Source of the DNA: Heracleum sosnowskyi
Taxonomy: Eukaryota > Streptophyta > Magnoliopsida > Apiales > Apiaceae
Direction: 5' to 3'
NCBI GenBank assembly: GCA_030848705.1
Contig: CM061239.1
Location: 84,364,363-84,428,362 of the forward strand
DNA: 64,000 bases
A program made the position numbers and the translations under genes. Shown here piece by piece: positions 46,116-58,000 of this stretch. Within the stretch, counting starts at the first letter, position 1, and each line of letters begins with the position of its first letter. The notes under the pieces were generated by a model that had not been told where the DNA came from, made no database searches, and was given only the letters and a program-made list of their open reading frames with translations.

Positions 46116-49100
46116 CTAAAGCCAATCACACTGGTATCTAATACCCATCTTCTCTTTATGACGATCAAAGTGAATCTGAGACAATGTCTTTGTGAGTGGG
46201 TCTGCTACGTTGTTATGTGTGTCAACTCTCTCAATTTTGACATATCCTCTTTCAATGATCTCCCTAATCAAATGAAAGCGCCGCAAAACATGTTTGGTAT
46301 TTTTATGAGACCTAGGTTCCTTGGCTTGTGCTATTGCTGCGTTGTTATCACAATACAACACAATAGGCTCCTCAATGCTAGGAACAACTCCCAACTCAGA
46401 AACAAATTTCCTCATCCAAACGGCTTCTTTTGCAGCCTCACTTGCAGCTATATACTCTGTTTCCGCTGTGGAGTCAGCCGTTGTAGACTGTTTGGAACTC
46501 TTCCAACTAATCGCTCCACCATTCAGAGTAAACACGTACCCTGACATGGATGTGCTATCATCACTTTCTGATTGAAAACTAGAGTCAGTATAACCCTCTA
46601 TTTTCAACTCAGATCCACCAAAAACAAGAAAAATATCCTTAGTCCTTCGCAAATACTTAAGGATGTTCTTCACTGCTTTCCAGTGGTCTTCACCTGGATT
46701 GGACTGATATCTGCTCGTCACACTAATTGAATGAGCAACATCAGGCCTAGTACATAACATCGCGTACATGATAGATCCTATTGCCGAAGCATAAGGAATC
46801 TTACTCATACGCTCCCTTTCTTCAGGTGTCTTAGGAGACATCTTCTTGGAAAGGGATACTCCATGGCTCATTGGTATGAGACCTCTCTTGGAGTTTTCCA
46901 TGCTGAACCTTTTAAGCACTTTCTCGATGTATGTACCCTGGGTAAGACCTATCATTCTTCTAGATCTATCTCTATAGATCTTCATACCGAGAATGTAGGA
47001 TGCTTCTCCCATGTCCTTCATAGTGAAGTTCTTTGATAGCCACACTTTGACTGATTGTAGCATCGGTATATCATTTCCTATCAGAAGTATGTCATCCACA
47101 TACAACACAAGAAATGTTACCACACTCCCTCTAACCTTCTTGTAGACACATGGTTCATCTATGTTTTTGATAAAATCAAACTCTTTGATTGTCTCATCAA
47201 AACGGATGTTCCATCTACGAGAAGCTTGCCTTAATCCATATATGGTCCGTAGCAGCTTACACACTAGGTGTTCATTCCCTTTGGAAACAAAACCCTCTGG
47301 CTGTGTCATATACACTTCCTCTTCAAGTTTCCCATTGAGGAAGGCTGTTTTCACGTCCATTTGCCAGATCTCATAGTCGTAGTAAGCAGCAATGGCAAGC
47401 AAAATCCGAATCAATTTTAACAGGGCTACAGGCGAAAAAGTTTCATCAAAGTCAATCCCTTGCCTTTGTCTGAATCCTTTTGCCACGAGCCTGGCCTTAT
47501 AGGTCTCCACCTCGCCATCTGCTCCAATCTTTCTCTTGTATACCCATTTGCACCCAATAGGCTTCACATCCTTGGGTGCTTCAACCAAAGTCCATACTTG
47601 GTTGGTATACATAGAATCCATTTCGGATTTCATGGCACTCTGCCATTTCTCTGAGTCAATACTACTCATAGCCTCATTATAGGTCATAGGGTCGTCATCA
47701 TCAATGATTGACAACTCATTGTCATTCTCAATGACAAGGCCATAATACCTCTCAGGTTGGCGAGACACTCTCTCTGACCTACGAATGGGCTGTTCCACAG
47801 AAGGTTGTTCAGTCTGAACAGGTGTTTCCTCTTGAACCGTGGTAGTTTGTGCTTCTTGAACTTCATTAAGTTCTATTTTGCTCCCACTGTTCCCTTCAAG
47901 GATAAACTGTTTTTCCAAGAAGGTAGCATATCTGGAGACAAATACCCTATGATCGGTGTAAAAGTAATACCCTAAAGTCTCTTTAGGATATCCCACAAAC
48001 TTACATTTAACGGATCGAGATTCCAGCTTATCAGGGTCAACTTTCTTGACATAAGCTGGACATCCCCAAATCTTAACGTGTTTAAGACTCGGTTTCCTTT
48101 CTTTCCATATCTCATATGGTGTTTGAGGAACAGATTTGGAAGGCACCTTATTCAGTAAATATGCTGAGGTTTCCAATGCATAACCCCAAAGGAATACTGG
48201 AAGATCTGCATAGCTCATCATGGATCGAACCATGTCTAACAAAGTTCGATTTCTCCTTTCAGATACCCCATTCAACTGTGGAGTATATGGAGGAGTCCAC
48301 TGAGAGACTATACCATTTTCTTTGAGATAATCTAGAAACTCACCATTCAAGTATTCACCACCTCGATCTGATCGAAGGGTTTTAATACTGTGTTTGGTTT
48401 GTTTCTCCACTTTATTCTTATATTCTTTGAATTTTTCAAAGGCTTCAGACTTGTGTTTCATCAAATACACATATCCGAATCTAGATCGATCATCTGTGAA
48501 AGTAATGAAGTATGAAAATCCACCCATGGCTTGCGTAGACATCGGTCCACATACATCTGTGTGTACCAATCCTAGCAAATCTGCAGCCCTCTCTCCATGT
48601 CCACTAAATGGAGATTTGGTCATTTTACCCAATAGACAAGACTCGCATGTAGGATATGATTCAAAATCAAAGGGTTCAAGTAACCCTTCCTTATGCAATG
48701 TACGAAGTCTATTTTCGCTAATATGACCAAGTCTGCAGTGCCACAAATAGGTGAGATTTTCATCATCCCTTTTCCTTTTATTAGTACGTTCAATTTGTAG
48801 TAAATTATGCTCTACGTCACATACATACAGACCATTATTTAAAATACCACTACCATAAAGAACATTATCTCTAAGAATTGAACATTCATTATTCTGAATA
48901 ACAAACGAAAATCCAGCCAAGTCTAACATAGGAATAGAAATAATATTCCTCACAATCGAGGGAACAAAATAACAATTATTTAAAACAATAGTCTTGCCCG
49001 TAGGCATATGTAAATCAAATGATCCTACAGCTTCAGCAGCAACTCTTGCTCCATTTCCCATCCGTAGAATCACCTCCTCTTCCTCAAGAGTCCTACTTCT

Positions 49101-50072
49101 CCTTAGTCCCTGCAACGAATTGCAAATGTGAGAACCACAGGCGGTATCTAATACCCAAGTAGAAATTTGATTTAATGACATATTCACTTCAATCATGAAC
49201 ATACCTGAATCAGAAGCGGCAGTCTCACTACCCTTCTTCTTCTTCAATTCTACAAGGTAAACCTTGCAGTTCCTCTTCCAGTGCCCCACCTTGTTACAGT
49301 GGAAGCAAACAGCTTTGCTTTTGGGGTCTTCAGCTTTTGGTGGAACAGGCCTTTTCTCACCTACTTTCTTCTTCTTGGGAGGGTTCTTCTTCCTTTTCTT
49401 AGGATTGGAACCTTCGCCAATTAGAAGAACATAACTCTTCTTAGAGGGAAAATTCGATTCCGCAGTCTTCAACATGTTGTGGAGTTCAGCCAGGCTGGCG
49501 TCCAACTTATTCATATGAAAGTTCACAACAAACTGCGAAAACGAACCCGGAAGTGATTGCAAGACCAAGTCTTGACTCAGCTCCCCATCCATGTTGAAAC
49601 CAAGTTGTCCAAGACGTTCAATCAAATTGATCATCTTAAGTACATGGTCATTCACAGACGATCCCTCAGACATCCTACAACGGAACAGCTCCTTCGATAT
49701 ATCATATCGAGCTGTCCTCCCTGCCACATCATACAACTCTTGTAGATGCGTTAGGATAGTGTGAGCATCCATATGCTCATGCTGCTTCTGTAGCTCAATG
49801 TTCATGGAAGCTAGCATGATACATTGAGCAACATTTGCATCATCTATCCACTTATGATACACAACATGTTCATCATTATGTGCATCGTCAGCAGGTTCAG
49901 CAGGCTTAGGTGAGTTAAGCACATATTCCAGCTTCTCAACCCTGAGAACAATTTTCAGGTTTCGAAGCCAGTCAGCAAAATTAGGACCAGTCAATTTGTG
50001 AGCATCCAGTATGCTCCGGAGTGATAGTGCAGAAGACTTAATGTATATAGTAAATCTGTAAATGATAAACAC
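46116..50072 (-). CDS. Element D Gag-Pol polyprotein, about 1318 codons, intact frame but no ATG start
   Basis: One frame carries gag (about 20-230), a zinc knuckle CFHCNKVGHWKRNC (256-269), and a protease in which the active-site triplet is D-T-A (309-311). Integrase has H445, H450, C476, C479, then D506, D569, E605. RT has QMDVKTAFLNGKL (about 904) and YVDDILL (991). RNase H has Y-T-D-S-S-F (about 1161) and A-E-T-E-Y (about 1203). It ends at 46116, beside the PPT. The frame opens at a GTG: between the upstream TGA and the gag domain there is no in-frame ATG. TTATCATTTACAG lies just inside the opening and could be a splice acceptor; alternatively the ATG has mutated. Otherwise the protein looks competent. 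Confidence 0.9.
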   Translation of the reverse strand: MFIIYRFTIYIKSSALSLRSILDAHKLTGPNFADWLRNLKIVLRVEKLEYVLNSPKPAEPADDAHNDEHVVYHKWIDDANVAQCIMLASMNIELQKQHEHMDAHTILTHLQELYDVAGRTARYDISKELFRCRMSEGSSVNDHVLKMINLIERLGQLGFNMDGELSQDLVLQSLPGSFSQFVVNFHMNKLDASLAELHNMLKTAESNFPSKKSYVLLIGEGSNPKKRKKNPPKKKKVGEKRPVPPKAEDPKSKAVCFHCNKVGHWKRNCKVYLVELKKKKGSETAASDSGMFMIEVNMSLNQISTWVLDTACGSHICNSLQGLRRSRTLEEEEVILRMGNGARVAAEAVGSFDLHMPTGKTIVLNNCYFVPSIVRNIISIPMLDLAGFSFVIQNNECSILRDNVLYGSGILNNGLYVCDVEHNLLQIERTNKRKRDDENLTYLWHCRLGHISENRLRTLHKEGLLEPFDFESYPTCESCLLGKMTKSPFSGHGERAADLLGLVHTDVCGPMSTQAMGGFSYFITFTDDRSRFGYVYLMKHKSEAFEKFKEYKNKVEKQTKHSIKTLRSDRGGEYLNGEFLDYLKENGIVSQWTPPYTPQLNGVSERRNRTLLDMVRSMMSYADLPVFLWGYALETSAYLLNKVPSKSVPQTPYEIWKERKPSLKHVKIWGCPAYVKKVDPDKLESRSVKCKFVGYPKETLGYYFYTDHRVFVSRYATFLEKQFILEGNSGSKIELNEVQEAQTTTVQEETPVQTEQPSVEQPIRRSERVSRQPERYYGLVIENDNELSIIDDDDPMTYNEAMSSIDSEKWQSAMKSEMDSMYTNQVWTLVEAPKDVKPIGCKWVYKRKIGADGEVETYKARLVAKGFRQRQGIDFDETFSPVALLKLIRILLAIAAYYDYEIWQMDVKTAFLNGKLEEEVYMTQPEGFVSKGNEHLVCKLLRTIYGLRQASRRWNIRFDETIKEFDFIKNIDEPCVYKKVRGSVVTFLVLYVDDILLIGNDIPMLQSVKVWLSKNFTMKDMGEASYILGMKIYRDRSRRMIGLTQGTYIEKVLKRFSMENSKRGLIPMSHGVSLSKKMSPKTPEERERMSKIPYASAIGSIMYAMLCTRPDVAHSISVTSRYQSNPGEDHWKAVKNILKYLRRTKDIFLVFGGSELKIEGYTDSSFQSESDDSTSMSGYVFTLNGGAISWKSSKQSTTADSTAETEYIAASEAAKEAVWMRKFVSELGVVPSIEEPIVLYCDNNAAIAQAKEPRSHKNTKHVLRRFHLIREIIERGYVKIERVDTHNNVADPLTKTLSQIHFDRHKEKMGIRYQCDWL

Positions 50073-51932
50073 ATAACAACACTTAGCAAATATTCAATTT
50101 CATTTTAAAACACTATATGAATCGGGTCTTTATTCATAAGTGGCTCCCACTAGTTTACCTAATTTATACAACCCCTAAGTGAAAAATTAAGCATTCATAA
50201 TGCTAGTGGGAATAGGGATCCTACATTCCATCACACAACCTCGGTTGTGGCACGAAACGCCATGTGATGTTCAGTAGGCAGACAACTCTTGTCAATTACA
50301 TCTCATGTTATTCCCTAATAAAACTTTAGCCTCTTGAATAATTGAGTCACGGCTGTAGCACGACAAACTCAATATTCTAAGTCAAGTCTAACCCAACATT
50401 TCATACAATTGAATCAGTCTCCAACAGCCCACGGCTGTAGCACGTAACGACCATTAGATTCTAATTCATTGTACACATCTCTATGTAATAGACAAGTATT
50501 TCTTATTTCGAAATCAAAGCCCTCGGCTGTAGCACGAAACGACAATGATTCAAAAATAAGAACTACTTTCTACCATGTTGGAGGGCTATGACCGACACAA
50601 GCCCGTTGTGTCATTGGCCAATTACTACTTGATATTATTTAATTTTAGAGGGATTATATTATGTTACAACCATAATCATATTACTAGGAGATTCTCTTTT
50701 TCTTGAACAAAATACAATTATGATATTTAAATGAAAAATTCCCAGTGTGTTGGAGGGGTCACATCGGTCCCGCTTAAAACCCAACGGCCTAGACAGAAAT
50801 TTTCATTTTTAACATCAAAAGAGTATTTCACTCTATGTTTCATAAACATAAGAATCTCATGGTTGTACTCATAATATTATTGTTAAGGCAAGAAACGATT
50901 ACTGTTCTAGATTTTCTAGAGCACGCCTTATATTGATTTAAGTTCACCTAAATCTATAATCGCATGGTAAATATAGGCATATATCTCATATATAAAAATA
51001 AACAAAAAAGTAAGCATGCAAGTAATATCATGTCATACAATGATATAATGATGTATGGATTTATTATAGTATTTAAAAGCAATTAAAACAATTAATACAT
51101 GCTTTAAAACACATCCGGGAATATAAACAGTTCCAAACTTTTATATAAAAAATATTTGACCACTCCATTAGATCCGTCTCGAAAAAACGAATCCAACGGT
51201 ATATTGCACGCCCAAAACGGAGTTACCGAACTCCCAAAAAATCAAATTTAATGTGGACAGAGGGGCTGTAACGCATGACGCTCATGCGTTACCGGCCCTG
51301 TAACGCATGCCGGGAATGCGTTACAGGCCCTTCCCAGCAGTTTTTTTTTTTTTTTTTTTTTTTTATTTAATGCTAAGTAAGTTACAACAATTTTATGCTA
51401 TTTTATTTAATGCTTGTAACTCCTTTAGCATTAAAACACTAACTTAGCATTTATAACACTTAAAAAAAAGAAACTCCTCTAGCCATTAATGCCCTTTATT
51501 GTTATTATTATTTTATTTTAATATTAATAAATTAATTAACAATTAATTAATAAATTAATAAAAAATCAAAATAATATGATTTCTGAAATCAAACAAAAGC
51601 AAAAATAACCAAGTATCTATGGGGTCCTAGTGCAAATTTTAATTCATATATTTCAACATGCATAATTATTTTATGAATTTTAATTAAAACAATTTTAAAA
51701 AATTCATAACAAATAATCTACACATCACAAAATTATGAAACAAATACCTAGATGATCCACAACACTTGTAGAACCCAGATCAATGGTCAAAATCTCATGC
51801 AAATCATATTTCGAATTAATTCATAATTAAATCTAAATATACTTGCAAAAATCATAATAAATCCATACATGCATAAAAAATCTGAAAATATTTATATGAA
51901 TCTCTATATGCATAACCTGGCTCTGATGCCAT
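50073..51932 (-). other. Element D 5' leader with repeats, hairpins and a T24 run
   Basis: No ORF. Four copies of a CGGCTGTAGCACGAAACG-type motif are spaced 82-108 bp apart (50242-50259, 50350-50364, 50432-50449, 50524-50541). Two adjacent perfect hairpins share the arm TGTAACGCAT / ATGCGTTAC: 51268-51292 (11-bp stem, 3-nt loop) and 51297-51327 (12-bp stem, 7-nt loop). A T24 run follows at 51341-51364 (A24 in the element RNA). Such a leader is where packaging or dimerisation signals would sit. Confidence 0.7.
51914..51931 (-). other. Element D primer-binding site
   Basis: TGGCATCAGAGCCAGGTT on the minus strand, 1 nt from the 5' LTR; it resembles initiator tRNA-Met complement TGGTATCAGAGCC with one difference. 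Confidence 0.8.
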
Positions 51933-53499
51933 TAAAGGAATTTACGGATGAGCGGAAGCGTGATATAACATTTATTCCGTAAAAACCATGTATCGCACAT
52001 ATAGAAAAATATATAAAATGAAAGAGCGGAGGAATCGTAACCATACCTTGAAAAATCGAAGCTTTGAATCGAGATGATCGTTAGCAGTAGCTTCTCAGAG
52101 TGTGAAGCCCTCTACCGGTATCCACCAAGAATAATTCTTCGATGAAGCTTTTTATAAAACTTGAAGCTTTATAAAATGGAGGTTTTCCTTTTTCTTTTGA
52201 GAGAGAGAGAGAGAGATGAAGAAGAAAGGAGGCAACTAGGTTTTTCACAAAAACAAAAGTGTATCTAACTCTTCTCATCTCATCCTTTATATAGGGCTCA
52301 AGTAGGGTTAGTATATTTAATATATCAATATATATTAATATATAAATCCCTCACTTTCTCTTATAAAATGTTTAAATAATAATTAAAACTATTTTAATCA
52401 TTATTATTATTATCTCTCAAAATACCTTCATCAATAAATTAATCTTTTTATGGTGTGACCCTATAGGTTCAATATTAAGCCGGTAGTAGAAATAAATAAT
52501 AATAAACTTTTTATTTATTTATATGAATTCTAAAATTCATTAAATATAATTAACTGATTAATTATATTTATTCTACATCGTGAGTGATGCTTCTCAACAT
52601 ATCGCGACTATCCGGATAATATGAATTCACTGCTTAGAATACCAAGAACCTGTCAGTGACTAGTTACAGTACAATCATTCCTTCTACCCTACAATATCCC
52701 GATTAAATATAAGGCATGGATCTCGTGTCAGGCCTATCAAATTTAATCATATGATTTCTTATTCATAATGCTAAGTTCATATTAATGCAAATTAGAAACT
52801 CCTTTCTAATTTCATACACTCTGGCCAGAGATTCCAGAACTCGCATACTAAGAATAACATAGGATATTCTCTTCCTATACTGGAAGGGGTAGATCCTCTA
52901 TTGACGTTAACTATCTCCATACACAAATCCCTATGCCCAGAATAGACCTAATGGATGTCCTTGAGACTAAGGACTAATCCAAAGCATAGTTCATTATATA
53001 CAAGATAACTCTAACGATCTCAAGTCTAAGGACACTTGTACAACTATCACTCAGTGAATAACTATTGACACGTGAGTAAACTCCATTAGCTATTCAACTT
53101 ATCGAGTCATGTTCAGTGAACTTATTCCCTAACAAGCACCTACATACTAGCTATAGTGTCACCACACAAATGCCTATGAGAACAGACATCCTCCTGACGG
53201 GAGCAAGCATAGTATGTACCAATCTTTGCGGATTCACCAACTTCCGATTAGTTATCCTATGATCAGGAACTGTTTAAGTCTAGAGTTATCATCTTCTAGA
53301 TCTCACTATTATAATCTCATTATAATTCTAGAAGGTTTACTCTAAACTATGGAACATCTTATTTAAAACACTTTAAATAGATAAGGCCCGTAATAAAAAC
53401 AAAACAAGTCTTTTATTAACATTAATGAAATCAAATAAGAATACAAGAAAGTTCTTCCTAACTCATCATACATGATTGGATTTAGGACAAACACTTTCA
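51933..53499 (-). repeat. Element D 5' LTR, 1567 bp
   Basis: Same length and content as the 3' LTR. TATA-like site at about 52286-52293 and GA run at about 52199-52216. The LTR end has TTA in place of TCA, one substitution from canonical. Confidence 0.93.
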
Positions 53500-53701
53500 C
53501 ATACATCCCGGACTCCCAAAACGCCTTGATTTGTAAACCAGAAAGTTTTGCTGGTTCAACTAAAGCACGCCCAATCGCTGACTGAGCAAGAAAATCTTGA
53601 ATCATATGAAACGCTTCTGGTGCGTTGGCAGTGTTTAATGGTGCTGCATAGTTATTTGGAACAAATTCTAACCCAGAAGAAACAAAAGCTGTAGTCGCCA
53701 T
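53500..53701 (-). pseudogene. Element C accessory ORF, N-terminal part
   Basis: ATG at 53701 (M-A-T-T-A-F-V). This 67-codon part contains E-P-A-K-L-S-G-L-Q-I-K-A-F-W-E-S, matching the A version's E-A-P-T-L-...-A-I-W-E-S. The frame is cut by element D within a Tyr codon region; the CATAC duplication is at 53500-53504. It continues at 44529. Confidence 0.8.
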
Positions 53702-55045
53702 TAGTAAGATTTGAAAGAAATCAAAGAAACTGATACAAAAGCTTCGAAAGAGTTTGAAAGTAGGAAAATGTTTGTGAATATGTGTGTGTGATAATAGATG
53801 TGAATTGAAGTAAGATGTGAAAGGTTTAGACGTATGTGTGTGTATTGTATAAATATGAAATTTAAAATTAAAAACTGAACAGTTTTTAATCATTAATACA
53901 CAACTGTCTTACTCCGTTAATTTTGTGAGTGGTACACGTGGCACACATGCAATGACTGTGACAGCAGTAATTGACAGTTTCCAATGCGCATGCGCAGTAA
54001 AAACAGCAATAATTACCGCCTTTTACACTTTTCTAGACACTCAACCTCTCTCCTCTGTTTAATACAAATTAGAACCGTTACCAATCATACTCTTTTATTT
54101 TCAAGAATGTTTTCTCAAAATTGTTAACTGTCTGAAACAAATAATTAATTTTAATCATCAGAGATTAAAATAAAATTACCTCAGCGTAGAGTACACAGTT
54201 CATCAGTGTTTACCAATCCTCCTCCTTTATAAATAAACTCTTTTCACAAACTGTACAGGTGTGAGTACTTGTGTGTTAATTAGCAGAGTTTACTGAATAT
54301 GAATATTTAGATCATCTCAAAGTGCATAAAATCCACAAACTAAAGCAGTAAAAACTGGTTGCTCAAACTCTCATATCAAATAAAATCTGATTTTTATATC
54401 TAAACTCTGTATACTGATATCCTTTCATTTGGATATATCTTTTATTTTCACCCCCTTTATATATAAATTTTTTTTTTCCCAGTAATCAGTGGTTGGCACT
54501 AGTCACCAAAAATCAAAGATTTTAGCCCTTATTTCATACAATAAGTTCCTGGATCTTCCTAGGCACAACATGATCTCAAAGGAATTTGTGCTCTTTTTGG
54601 CATCTTTTGATTTGAGGGTGAAATATTTGTAACTAATTTTCAGAGTTTAGACTTTTCATCAGTTAATACAGTTAATTTATGAGAGAGAGTGCAAACAGCT
54701 AATACAGACTCAGTGTATAGGATCAATAAACTAAGAGATGCTATAAATATAGAGACAGTATCATGCTGTGTAAAATTTCTGCACATTTTGTAATCAGAAT
54801 TTATAATACTTAGAAGAATTCATGATTACTTACTGAAAATCATGCTTCATACACTTTCTTCATCGGTCTATGTGTTTCAGACAATATCACAATCAGAGTT
54901 TAACATCAGAGTGTAACCGACAGAGTATGACTAACAGAGTATAACTAACAGAGTTTAACGTGCTGGTGCAAATAACAGTTAACACATGCAAAGAACCATG
55001 AGCATAAAATCAATCATGTATAGATTTTGAATCTAACCAGTATTT
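53702..55045. other. Element C spacer between pol and accessory ORF
   Basis: No protein recognised. A cluster at 54890-54965 repeats (A)ACAGAGTxTxACT/AAC five times in tandem at 13-17 bp spacing. Isolated copies lie near 54285, 54400 and 54640. A pyrimidine-rich tract (TTTTTTTTTCCCAG, about 54470-54482) could act as a splice acceptor for expression of the accessory ORF. Confidence 0.55.
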
Positions 55046-58000
55046 CTAGTCAAAACCAGAAATCATTCCAAGTTCATTTACCAGTCTTGTAAAGGTAGCT
55101 TCACTCAAAGGTTTGGTGAAGATATCTGCAAGTTGTTGGTCTGTAGACACAAAATGAAGCTCAATGTTTCCTTCTTCCACATGTTCCCTGATAAAATGAT
55201 ACCTTATGCTGATGTGCTTGGTCATGGAATGCTGTACTGGATTACCTGTCATAGCAATAGCACTTTGATTATCACAGTAAATAGGTATTTTAGAGTACCT
55301 TAATCCATAGTCCAGCAATTGATTCTTCATCCATAAAATCTGTGCACAACAGCTACCAGCGGCTATATACTCTGCTTCTGCTGTGGATGTGGAAATTGAT
55401 TTCTGTTTCTTGCTGTACCAAGAAACTAATCTGTCACCTAAAAATTGACAGCTTCCACTTGTGCTTTTTCTGTCTATCTTACAGCCTGCAAAATCTGCAT
55501 CAGAGTAACCAATTAAGTTAAACTCTGATTCTCTAGGATACCACAAACCAAGAGTTATGGTTCCTTTGAGATATTTGAAAATCCTTTTTACAGCTGTTAG
55601 ATGTGGCTCTCTGGGGTCTGCTTGAAATCTTGCACAAAGACATGTTGCATACATGATATCTGGTCTGCTTGCACTGAGATAAAGAAGAGACCCTATCATT
55701 CCTCTATAGTTTGTCATATCTACTGAGGCTCCTGTGTCTTTGTCTAGCTTTGTTGCAGTAGCCATGGGAGTTGTAGCAGATGAACTATCAAGCATACCAA
55801 ATTTCTTGAGAAGATTTCTGGTATATTTTGCTTGATTAATAAAAATCCCATCATCTGTTTGCTTGACCTGTAAGCCTAGAAAATAACTAAGCTCTCCCAT
55901 CATACTCATTTGATATCTTGACTGCATAAGCTTGACAAATTTCTTACAGAGTTTGTCATTAGTAGACCCAAAAATTATGTCATCCACATAGATTTGAACT
56001 AACAGCAAATCATCACCAGAATTAAAATAGAACAAGGTTTTGTCAATTGTACCTCTCGTGAACCCACTTTCTAAAAGAAATTGAGCCAGAGTTTCATACC
56101 ATGCTCTTGGTGCCTGCTTTAGTCCATATAATGCCTTATCAAGCCTGTAGACATAATCTGGATGTTTGGGATCTACAAACCCTGGTGGTTGTTCAACAAA
56201 CACTTCTTCTTCAAGTTTCCCATTGAGAAAAGCACTTTTCACATCCATCTGAAAGACTTTAAACTTCTTGTGAGCAGCATAGGCCAGAAAAATCCTTATT
56301 GCCTCCAATCTTGCAACTGGAGCAAAGGTTTCATCATAGTCAATTCCTTCCTGCTGTGAATAGCCTTTAGCCACAAGTCTAGCTTTATTCCTTGTAATCA
56401 CTCCATCACTGTCTGTTTTGTTTCTAAAAACCCACTTTGTACCAATAATAGATCTGTTCTTTGGTCTTGGTACAAGTGTCCAGACTTCATTCCTCTCAAA
56501 TTCATTTAACTCCTCTTGCATTGCTGTTATCCAGTTAGCATCTTGAAGAGCTTCTTCCACTTTCTTGGGCTCTGTTTGAGATAAGAATGCATGAAACAGA
56601 CATTCATTATTTGTAGCACTTCTAGTTCTTACACTAGCTTCTGGATTTCCAATTATCAAGTCAGGTGTATGAGCTTGTGTCCACCTTCTTGCTGTTGGTA
56701 ATTGGCTTCTATTATCAGTATTAGATCCTCCCCCTTGATCCATGCTCTCTTGATATTCATCTTGACCATTTGCATTCTCTGAAGCTCTCCCTGAATTGGA
56801 CTGTTCAGTATTTGAACTATCAGAGTTTGACTCAGAGTTTCTGTTGGATTCTTCATTTGACTCTCTTTCAGAATTTGAGTCATCACTTTTAGAAGTTTCT
56901 GAAGTTTCTTCACGCTCCCCCTCAACTGGTTCTTTATTTTGTTCTGTCCGAGAAAATTCTTCAGAGTTTACCAGTAGAGGATCAGAGTATGCTTCGACAG
57001 AGTTTGTTAGATTTGCTTCATCAGAGTTTACATCAACAGAGTTTAGATCTTCATTTTCAAAGCGAAGTTGATCATGATATTCTTCATCTTCTATTCCAGT
57101 TATTTTCTTGTCATCAAATGACAAATGTATAGATTCCATGATCACTTTAGTTCTTAGATTGTAGACTCTGAATGCCTTAGTCGATAGTGGGTATCCAACA
57201 AAAATTCCTTCATCAGCTTTTAAGTCAAACTTGGTCAAGTGTTCAGGATGAGTTTTCAACACAAAGCACTTGCATCCAAAAATATGAAAATACTTCAAAT
57301 TTGGCTTCTTATTTTTCACCATCTCATATGGTGTTTTCCCATGCTTGTTAATCAGTGTAGCATTTTGAGTAAAACAAGCAGTTTGAACAGCTTCTGCCCA
57401 GAAATAGGTTGGCAATTTTGCTTCAACGAGCATTGTTCTGGCAGCTTCGACAAGAGTTCTGTTCTTTCTTTCAACTACACCATTTTGCTGTGGAGTTCCA
57501 GGTGCAGAAAATTCTTGCTTCACTCCTCTTTCCTTGCAGAAAGCTTCCATTTCAGAATTTCTGAATTCAGTACCATTATCACTTCTTAGAATTTTCACTT
57601 TGTACTGTGATCCTTTGTCCAATAGCTTCACATGATCCATCAAAGTTAGGGCAGTTTCATCCTTCTTTGCTAAGAAATACACCCATGTGTATCTGGTGTA
57701 TTCATCAATAATTACCATAGCATATTTCTTTATGCCCATTGACATTATATTCACTGGACCAAAGAGATCAACATGTAGAAGATGATAAGGTTCCACAACT
57801 GAAGATTCAGATTTACTCTTGAAAGATGACTTCCTTTGCTTGGCCTTTTGACAAGAATCACACAGACCATCTAAGCTAAGTATTGACTTTGGAAGTCCCC
57901 TTACAAGATCTTTTCGAATCAGCTCATTGATGTTGTTCAAGTTTAGGTGAGAGAGCTTCTTATGCCATTTCCAACTCTCTTCACTAGACATTCTTGCAGA

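Larger units (their letters stand above)
44535..53499 (-). mobile_element. Element D: complete Ty1/copia retrotransposon, 8,965 bp, inserted in C
   Basis: Perfect TSD CATAC at 44530-44534 and 53500-53504. Two 1567-bp LTRs (44535-46101, 51933-53499) show about five differences I could see, including the terminal dinucleotide of the right copy (TA for TG). The interior has a 1318-codon polyprotein, a 1.86-kb leader with repeats and hairpins, a PBS and a PPT. The lineage within copia is not settled; it is clearly not the SIRE type of A-C. Confidence 0.94.
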
